Of a stretch of 7,626 bases of DNA, positions 1-4,928 are shown piece after piece. The notes beneath the pieces are model-generated. The model worked only from the letters and a program-made list of their open reading frames with translations, was not told where the DNA came from and ran no database searches. The position numbers were made by a program, and so were the translations under genes. How positions within the stretch are numbered: position 1 is the stretch's first letter; every line of letters starts with the position of its first letter. Source of the stretch: an uncultured Clostridia bacterium (GTDB taxonomy: Bacteria > Bacillota > Clostridia > Christensenellales > Borkfalkiaceae); assembly GCA_937888935.1 (NCBI GenBank), contig CALARO010000226.1:1-7626 (forward strand), given 5' to 3'.

Positions 1-165
1 GAGCGAAGTGCCGTCGAGTATTTCAAACGTACAGCCTTCGGGAATCGCCGCTTCCGCAGCCGCTTTTTCTCCCCCGAGAAGCGCGAAGCCGCCCGCAAGC
101 AAGCCGAGCGATAAGGCAGACGTTGCAAGCAAAAGTTTCTTTGACGTTTTTTGATTCGTTTTCAT
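1..165 (-). CDS. N-terminus of an exported protein (3' end outside window)
   Basis: ATG at 165 is preceded by a near-perfect TAAGGAGG site, which includes the stop region of the 45-residue peptide, 12 nt away. The 55 visible residues begin MKTNQKTSKKLLLATSALSL, a basic n-region followed by a hydrophobic stretch to about residue 31 (GLLAGGFALLGG). There is no lipobox cysteine. An Ala-rich segment (EKAAAEAA) offers a signal peptidase I site, probably A-E-A|A around residue 39, so this product is probably released or anchored by other means. The mature part starts IPEGCTFEILDGTSL, too little to assign a family. It is the last visible gene of the operon. Confidence 0.8.
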   Translation of the reverse strand, partial: MKTNQKTSKKLLLATSALSLGLLAGGFALLGGEKAAAEAAIPEGCTFEILDGTSL

Positions 166-170
166 TTTTT

Positions 171-178
171 TTCCTCCT
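171..178 (-). promoter_or_regulatory. Ribosome binding site of the last exported protein
   Basis: AAGGAGG followed by an A-rich spacer before the ATG at 165. It shares its first bases with the stop codon of the 45-residue peptide, which points to co-translation of the two. Confidence 0.8.
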
Positions 179-315
179 TAACTGTTTACCTGTACATCGA
201 GAGCGTCCCAGTCTTTGTCTGGCACGTCATTATCATATGTAGACGTACTGAGACAATCGACCGACGAAAGCACGATTGTGAGTTCCGGCGTTTTGTAGCA
301 TTTTTTAAAATTCAT
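178..315 (-). CDS. 45-residue peptide of unknown function with Y-x-x-P-E-L motif
   Basis: ATG at 315 follows GGGAG with 7 nt spacing, begins 24 nt after the InlB-repeat gene and stops with TAA at 178-180; the stop directly abuts the AAGGAGG site of the next gene. The product begins MNFKKCYKTPELTIVLSSVD and ends CLSTSTYDNDVPDKDWDALDVQVNS in two pieces. It has no signal peptide or membrane segment. The N-terminal half is basic with the pattern K-x-Y-x-x-P-E-L-x-I-V; the middle is CLSTS; the C-terminal half is acidic with a central Trp. Short peptides of the form 'Y..PE...v.....D.itTS' followed by an acidic or Gly-rich tail occur widely in clostridia, mostly annotated as hypothetical; membership here is my inference from the pattern. 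Tight spacing on both sides supports a real gene in the operon. Confidence 0.7.
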   Translation of the reverse strand: MNFKKCYKTPELTIVLSSVDCLSTSTYDNDVPDKDWDALDVQVNS

Positions 316-339
316 ATATTTTCTCCCTGTTTTTGGTTT

Positions 340-747
340 TTAAGATTTCGGCGGGTACACTTTCGTGTATTCTTCCGCAAGTTCCCACTCGGCGGTAAGC
401 GTGATATTTTCACTTACCACGTCGGTTTCAAACGACCATTGCCGCCCTTCGTAGTACCAGCCCGTAAATTCGTAGCGGGCGGAAAGCGTGGCTTTCACGG
501 GCGTTTCGGGCGCTTTCAGCGTGCTACCTTCTTTCACGGTAACGCTCTGCACCGCCGTGCCGCCCGCCGAATCGAACGAAACGGTGTACTCTTTTGTAAC
601 CGTTTGTTCGCCGCCGGGATTGCCGTTTGAGCCGCCGTTCGTGTTGCCGCCCGAGCCGCCGGAATCATCTGCGCATGCCGCAAATGCCGCCGCGGATACG
701 GCGCATAAAGCAGCCGCAAACAGGCATACAAACCTTTTTTTTCTCAT
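340..747 (-). CDS. Small lipoprotein with one InlB B-repeat (Listeria-Bacteroides repeat)
   Basis: The ATG at 747 follows AAGGAG with 9 nt spacing and lies 54 nt after the LRR gene. The signal peptide MRKKRFVCLFAAALCAVSAA ends in AFAAC, giving a lipidated Cys25; residues 28-47 are a Gly/Ser/Asn linker. Residues about 54-123 form one InlB B-repeat (Flg_new type): YTVSFDSAGGTAVQSVTVKE, then ARYEFTGWYYEGRQWSF and ENITLTAEWE, matching the family pattern 'v.FdsnGGt.v...v..G......P.k.gy.F.GWy....f....v..nitL.A.W'. The protein ends shortly after in KVYPPKS. Such repeats usually occur in multi-domain surface proteins and form a small beta-grasp-like fold used in binding; a single copy on a lipoprotein stub is short for the type. 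Function is inferred only. Confidence 0.88.
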   Translation of the reverse strand: MRKKRFVCLFAAALCAVSAAAFAACADDSGGSGGNTNGGSNGNPGGEQTVTKEYTVSFDSAGGTAVQSVTVKEGSTLKAPETPVKATLSARYEFTGWYYEGRQWSFETDVVSENITLTAEWELAEEYTKVYPPKS

Positions 748-790
748 AGCATTTATCTCCTTATAAATTTTTTCTTTTTTATTTCGCTTT

Positions 791-823
791 GCTTCGGGGC
801 GTTATTTCGTTGCGCCCCAAAGT
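791..823 (-). other. Inverted repeat around the LRR gene stop codon
   Basis: GGGGCG and CGCCCC (813-818 and 796-801) can pair as a 6-bp stem, extended by three further pairs after one mismatch. The loop of 11 nt contains the TAA stop of the LRR gene. In the direction of transcription an A-rich stretch, not a U tract, follows, so it does not look like an intrinsic terminator. An effect on mRNA processing or stability is possible but unproven. Confidence 0.4.
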
Positions 824-3800
824 TTTGCGATTTTTTCACCGTTTTCTTCCACGAAACGCCAGCAATTTTCTTTTTCCGTTTCGCTGTAATAATACGTGTT
901 GCCGGTAAACAGATTGTGCGTATCTTTCGATAACGCGCCGCCGCTTGTGCCTTTTACGTACAGATTTACTACGGGCGTTACCGTGATGGCGTTGCCTTGA
1001 TCGTCTTTTTTGACTTCCGCGGTGAATTGCCCGCAATTCGTGGTAAATCCGTCGCCGACGACTACGATTTTCAGCTTGGCGCAGTTCCTGAAATTGTGAT
1101 CTCTGCCGCCGCCGCTTACATACGGACTTGCGTAATCGAGATTTTTCACGCCCGGCATCGAAACGTATTCGAGATTTGCGCAATTCGCAAACGCCCAGCC
1201 TTCTAAGCTATCTACGCTTTCGGGCAGGAATACTTTTTTCAGCGTTGTATTTTCTTCAAACGCCCGAGCTTTCACGTACTTCACAGGGTGTTCGCCGTGC
1301 GTGCCGTCGTTATACTTCGCGGGAATCGTCAGCGTTTCGGCGTTGCCCGTATAACTCCACACAAAGTAGTAGCTGGTATCAACGTTATTTACTTTCTTTT
1401 CCGTGTAGCCGTAGAACACGCCGTGCGTATTGATTTGCTTACAATTTTTGCAAACGCCGTTTGCGTCGTACGCGTGATCGGACGTTTCGATAAAGCCGTC
1501 GTCGTCCTGCTGCCATTGATTGCACTTGCTCAGATCGCCTTTGTAATACACAACGCCGGTTAAGAGAATATTTTTAGAGTTCGGCGTGGCGTTCAACTTG
1601 CTTTCCGCTGCCGTGCCGAGACAATACAGATTTACGCACGGCTCGGGCGTGAGACGGTTACCGCTTTCGTGCCGCCAATCGTAAAACTGCTGCCAGGCGT
1701 TATCCTGAGCGTCGTACAAGCTGAAATCTTTATTCACGATCACCGTTTTCAGCTTCAGACAGTTGAGAAAGTTATTCCCCGTAGAAACGGCTTTTGCGTA
1801 AATACTTTTTTCAAGACTCTGAGTGCGTAACTCGGTAACCCCGGGCATAGATACGTACGCGAGAGAAGTACAGCCGTTGAATACGTCGCCTTCCAAAGCC
1901 GTTACGCTTTCGGGCAGAATGACTTTTTCAATCGACGTATTGCCCATAAACGCGCCGTTCTTCACAAACGTTACGGGGTGCGCGCCGTGAATACCGTCGG
2001 TATACGTATCCAGAATTTTCACTTCTTTCGCGGTGAGATTCCGGTTATCGGAAACGTAATAGACGGACGAATCTTCCAGATATTCGTACTTCACGCCGTA
2101 GCCGTTGATTGCGCCGCATTTTCTGCACTTGTCTTTCGCGTTGAAATCGTGCTTGCCGTCGGTGACGATCGTTTCGCCGTCTTCGGAAAAATGCCATTTG
2201 TAACAGCCGTTTTCTTGGCTTTGATAGAACACGTCGCCCGTGAGCAGCATATTGTTGCCGTTTTTCGCGGCGAAACCGATAGGATAGTCCACGGGATTGC
2301 AAAGCGCCGCAACTTTATCGCCGCAAACGTAGATATCCGCCTGACTTACGGCGGTTTTCGGCGTATTATCCCAGCGCATAAACGTTGCGCCCGTATTCGA
2401 GAAGCCGTCGCCTACGATCACCTGTTTCAGATTGTAACAATCTCTGAAATTCCAATGCGCGTAGTAAGGTTGCGCCAGATCTCTGAGTTCCGTGATCCCT
2501 TTCATTGATACGTATTCGAGATTCGAGCAATCGTCGAAACATTGCCCGCGCAACGGACTGCTTACTTGTTTGTCGTCTTTCAGAATTGTATTCGTATTGA
2601 AACGAACGTCCTTGTCGACAAATTCCGTCATACTTTCGGGCAGAATCACTCTTTTAATCGTTTTATTCGAGCGGAACGCGCCGTAGCCGATGTATTTCAC
2701 ATCGCGCCTTTCGTGCTTGCCGTCGTCGTACTCCGCGCGGATATACAAATCTTCGGAATTGTATCCGCCGTCCGCGCCCGTTACGTAGTAGCAATCGTTG
2801 GCGGAATCGTATGCGTAAGCCACCTTTTTCGTGCGGGAAGTATCGCACACTTCGCACGCGCCGTCTTTCCATTGATGTTCCGCCAGATGCCCTTCTTCCG
2901 CGTAGGTATTGCCGCAAACGGCGCATTTAAATTCTGCCGTTCCGGCTTTCGCGCAGGTGTATTCGGGCGTGCCGACCGCTTCGTATTCGTGCGAAAATAC
3001 CTTGGCGGCGGGCAGACTTTCGATAAAATCGTAATTTGTTCCGTCCACCGCGGCTTTTACTGCGAACACGGCGGTTTCGCCCTGTTTCAATTCTTTCGTA
3101 ACGCTCTCGGCGTTAAAAGAAGTTTCTGCGGTATTCACCCATTCGCCGCCGTTCACGCTGTAAGCGTAGCCGTCCGCGTTTTCCACCGCGTTCCAGCGCA
3201 CCGTTTTACATTCTGCCACGGTGATTTCGGGCATAGCGAGCGTTTCGGCGGATAAATTCACCGCTTTTACGGTGCATTTCGCTTTCAGCGAGCCGCAGGA
3301 AACGCCGAAAACGTAGTTGCCCGTTTCGTACAGCGATACGGTGAGCGCGTTTGCCCCGCTCTCTTCCGCCGAGTAACATTCCGTAAGATCGTAAGAAAAT
3401 TTCACCCGATCGTCCGATACCTCTCCGCCGCGAATCACTTCCGCTTTCAGCGTAACGTCGCCGCCCGCCGCCGCGGTGATGTTTTCGGCGTTGAGCCGTA
3501 TGTAATTCTCTTCTTTGATCACGTTCACGCGGCACGTGGCGGAAGCTTCGCCCGAAGACGAAGATACGCCGATAAACGCCGTGCCGTCCGATAGACCTGT
3601 AAGCCAGCCGCTCTCGGTAACGCGCGCCACAGCCGCGTTCGAAGTGGAATATACGTAAGCCGACGCCCCCTCGGGCGCGAATTTATACGATCTGCCCACG
3701 TAAAGCGTAACTTCTTTATCGGTGAGAGAAATACTTTCCGTTTGTTTCGCGTTGCCGTTGCCGTTGTCGTCGCCGCCGGCGGCGCAGGAAACAAGCGTTG

Positions 3801-3843
3801 CGCCGCATACGAGAGATAATACAAACAAAAGAAACTTTTTCAT
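802..3843 (-). CDS. Large BspA-like leucine-rich-repeat lipoprotein with BIG2 and FN3-like domains
   Basis: The ATG at 3843 has an AAGGGGA ribosome binding site and lies 10 nt after the BIG2 gene. The signal peptide MKKFLLFVLSLVCGATLVSC gives a lipobox Cys20, then a Gly/Asp/Asn linker. In order: BIG2 about 36-110 (TSNAAVARVTESGWLTGLSD); a beta domain about 111-195; an FN3-like domain about 199-283 (VRWNAVENADGYAYSVNGGE); a Cys-rich segment 285-320 with CAVC; then three tandem modules at 323-564, 565-789 and 790-1013. Each module starts with a His and a CxxC pair and carries LRR_5 repeats of the BspA type (TIKRVILPES, NLEYVSMKGI, NLKQVIVGDGF). BspA-type LRRs of surface proteins commonly mediate adhesion or ligand binding; no ligand can be deduced here. 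No LPxTG or SLH anchor is seen, so lipidation is the likely anchor. The domain reading is firm, the function inferred. Confidence 0.92.
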   Translation of the reverse strand: MKKFLLFVLSLVCGATLVSCAAGGDDNGNGNAKQTESISLTDKEVTLYVGRSYKFAPEGASAYVYSTSNAAVARVTESGWLTGLSDGTAFIGVSSSSGEASATCRVNVIKEENYIRLNAENITAAAGGDVTLKAEVIRGGEVSDDRVKFSYDLTECYSAEESGANALTVSLYETGNYVFGVSCGSLKAKCTVKAVNLSAETLAMPEITVAECKTVRWNAVENADGYAYSVNGGEWVNTAETSFNAESVTKELKQGETAVFAVKAAVDGTNYDFIESLPAAKVFSHEYEAVGTPEYTCAKAGTAEFKCAVCGNTYAEEGHLAEHQWKDGACEVCDTSRTKKVAYAYDSANDCYYVTGADGGYNSEDLYIRAEYDDGKHERRDVKYIGYGAFRSNKTIKRVILPESMTEFVDKDVRFNTNTILKDDKQVSSPLRGQCFDDCSNLEYVSMKGITELRDLAQPYYAHWNFRDCYNLKQVIVGDGFSNTGATFMRWDNTPKTAVSQADIYVCGDKVAALCNPVDYPIGFAAKNGNNMLLTGDVFYQSQENGCYKWHFSEDGETIVTDGKHDFNAKDKCRKCGAINGYGVKYEYLEDSSVYYVSDNRNLTAKEVKILDTYTDGIHGAHPVTFVKNGAFMGNTSIEKVILPESVTALEGDVFNGCTSLAYVSMPGVTELRTQSLEKSIYAKAVSTGNNFLNCLKLKTVIVNKDFSLYDAQDNAWQQFYDWRHESGNRLTPEPCVNLYCLGTAAESKLNATPNSKNILLTGVVYYKGDLSKCNQWQQDDDGFIETSDHAYDANGVCKNCKQINTHGVFYGYTEKKVNNVDTSYYFVWSYTGNAETLTIPAKYNDGTHGEHPVKYVKARAFEENTTLKKVFLPESVDSLEGWAFANCANLEYVSMPGVKNLDYASPYVSGGGRDHNFRNCAKLKIVVVGDGFTTNCGQFTAEVKKDDQGNAITVTPVVNLYVKGTSGGALSKDTHNLFTGNTYYYSETEKENCWRFVEENGEKIAKLWGATK
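805..1476 (-). repeat. His/CxxC-LRR module 3 of 3
   Basis: Residues 790-1013, up to the C-terminus. It opens with HAYDANGVCKNCKQIN (His790, Cys798, Cys801), then FYGYTEKKVNNVDTSYYFVW and the linker YNDGTHGEHPVKYVKARAF. LRR strands are KKVFLPESV, LEYVSMPGV and LKIVVVGDGF; then VNLYVKG and the closing HNLFTGNTYY...WRFVEENGEKI. The protein ends with the module, without any further anchor. Confidence 0.8.
1477..2151 (-). repeat. His/CxxC-LRR module 2 of 3
   Basis: Residues 565-789. It opens with HDFNAKDKCRKCGAIN (His565, Cys573, Cys576), followed by VKYEYLEDSSVYYVSD and the linker YTDGIHGAHPVTFVKNGAF. LRR strands are EKVILPESV, LAYVSMPGV and LKTVIVNKDF; then VNLYCLG and the closing NILLTGVVYY...WQQDDDGFIE. 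It aligns element by element with modules 1 and 3. Confidence 0.8.
2152..2877 (-). repeat. His/CxxC-LRR module 1 of 3
   Basis: Residues 323-564 of the LRR lipoprotein. The module opens with HQWKDGACEVCD (His323, Cys330, Cys333). It then has a beta segment YAYDSANDCYYVTG, the DDGKHERRDVKYIGYGAF linker, LRR strands KRVILPES, LEYVSMKGI and LKQVIVGDGF, a strand ADIYVCG, and the closing element NMLLTGDVFY...WHFSEDGETI. The same ordered elements recur in modules 2 and 3. Confidence 0.8.
2884..2991 (-). other. Cys-rich spacer preceding the LRR modules
   Basis: Residues 285-320 of the LRR lipoprotein carry His285, Cys297, Cys307 and Cys310 in the arrangement HEYEAVGTPEYTC...FKCAVCGNTYAEEGHL. This resembles the short 'H-Y...C...G...C.VCG' spacer found in many clostridial surface proteins. 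It leads directly into the first module's HQWKDGACEVC. The Cys/His spacing would allow metal binding or disulfide formation; the sequence does not say which. Confidence 0.6.
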
Positions 3844-3853
3844 AGCCGTCCCC

Positions 3854-4486
3854 TTAATCCGCTATACTATCCGTAACTTTCACGGTGATTTTTGCCGAAG
3901 CGTTTTTATAACTTGCGGTAAGCGTATATTCGCCCGCCGCCGAAAACGTTACGCGCGCCGCGTTGCCTTCCGCTTTCAGCGCGCACCCTTCGGGCGCAAC
4001 CGAAAACGTTGCCGCAAGATCGGATTTTTCACCGTTGACGTACACCGTGGCCGCAAAATCGAGCGTAACCGATCCGCCGTTCAATACCGCCGCGATTTCG
4101 CCAGAACGATCCAGTTCTACGACGTACACGTTTTTAACAACCGTCACTTTGCAGATTTTTTCCGCGCCCGAAACGCCTTCTGCTCGCGCGGCGATATACG
4201 CTTCGCCCGACGATACCGCCGTCACCGTTCCGTCTTCAGAAACGCGCGCGATTGCTTCGTCTGAGCTTGAAAACACGATTTTTTTATCGCCGTAGCTACA
4301 TTCGAGTTTTTCGCTTTCCCCTTCTTCGAGCGACAACGCCGTTTCGCTGATGAAGAAATTGTAACTCACCGTTTTCGGCGCGTCTTTCGAGCCGCTGCCG
4401 CCGCCCGAACAAGCCGAAAACAGACACAAACCGAGCGTAACGATCGCCGCAAGGATAATTCCGATTATTTTTTTCGTTTTAACCAT
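3854..4486 (-). CDS. BIG2-domain lipoprotein, 210 residues
   Basis: The ATG at 4486 overlaps the end of the DUF4838 terminus by 8 nt (AATGGTTAA shared), with GGAG about 10 nt upstream, which suggests translational coupling. The signal peptide MVKTKKIIGIILAAIVTLGL ends in lipobox LFSAC, giving lipidated Cys26, followed by a Gly/Ser linker. Residues about 43-117 form a bacterial Ig-like group 2 (BIG2) domain: ISETALSLEEGESEKL, then the typical SSDEAIARVSEDGTVTAVSS and a closing CKVTVV strand. Residues about 119-206 form a second beta-sandwich-like domain ending AGEYTLTASYKNASAKITVKV. This two-domain layout matches the N-terminal ~195 residues of the next gene, so the two are probably paralogues. 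No enzyme motif is present. A role as a surface-anchored binding or structural protein is inferred from the domains. It may be a short companion of the larger LRR lipoprotein. Confidence 0.85.
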   Translation of the reverse strand: MVKTKKIIGIILAAIVTLGLCLFSACSGGGSGSKDAPKTVSYNFFISETALSLEEGESEKLECSYGDKKIVFSSSDEAIARVSEDGTVTAVSSGEAYIAARAEGVSGAEKICKVTVVKNVYVVELDRSGEIAAVLNGGSVTLDFAATVYVNGEKSDLAATFSVAPEGCALKAEGNAARVTFSAAGEYTLTASYKNASAKITVKVTDSIAD

Positions 4487-4928
4487 TGTTCGTTATCTCC
4501 GCGCTATAATTAGCGTTATATTTCTTTCTGCCGTACATCACAAGCTGTTCCAACTCGGCGAATTCGTCCTGATTTAGATAACCGGAATACAAGTCGTATT
4601 CGTCGTCTTTCATCAGGAAGTATTCCCTGAAAATTCTTTCCTTGTATACGTCTTTATACGCCGAGTTTCCGAGATCCACCGCATAATCGGCTTTTTCGAG
4701 ATAGCTTTCAAATTCAAGAATCAACGGGCGCGTCCAGTAGTCGCTGCGTTGAAGAGTATAATAAATCGTCTGATCTTCGTTTTCCGTAATCTTGTAAATT
4801 CTTTCGTACACTTCCATCACGGCGGAGAAGTACTGCTTTACGCCTTCCGCGCCGTCGCCGTAATAATGCTCGATGAAATCGTCGATCAGATCCTGCGTAT
4901 CGTAAGAAGCGTTCCACGCAAGGCGGCT
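4479..4928 (-). pseudogene. Displaced C-terminal segment of the DUF4838 lipoprotein
   Basis: This 149-residue stretch is the natural continuation of the DUF4838 protein, shifted by one base relative to the upstream frame. It opens with SRLAWNASYDTQDLIDDFIE and continues HYYGDGAEGVKQYFSAVMEV. That is the family's usual end pattern, in which a Trp-Asn/Asp motif is followed by an 'LI.DF...YYG' helix and a helical C-terminal domain. The ATG at 4820 lies inside this homologous stretch and has no ribosome binding site, so it is not taken as a gene start. The segment has no stops before TAA at 4479-4481 and its last 8 nt overlap the start of the next gene. Intact coding quality on both sides suggests either a recent indel or a sequencing/assembly error. 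If the break is corrected, the full protein would run 7041-4479, about 850 residues. Confidence 0.8.

Noticed and set aside
791..823. Intrinsic terminator after the LRR gene
   Set aside because: The stem is followed by an A-rich tract in the direction of transcription, not U residues, and the next gene has its own ribosome binding site close by.
2542..3255. Plus-strand open frame of 237 codons opposite the LRR gene
   Set aside because: Same pattern of antisense shadow; the minus strand encodes recognisable repeats throughout this interval.
4479..4820. Separate 113-residue gene starting at ATG 4820
   Set aside because: No ribosome binding site, and the preceding ~36 codons in the same frame continue DUF4838 homology; it is the displaced end of the upstream gene.
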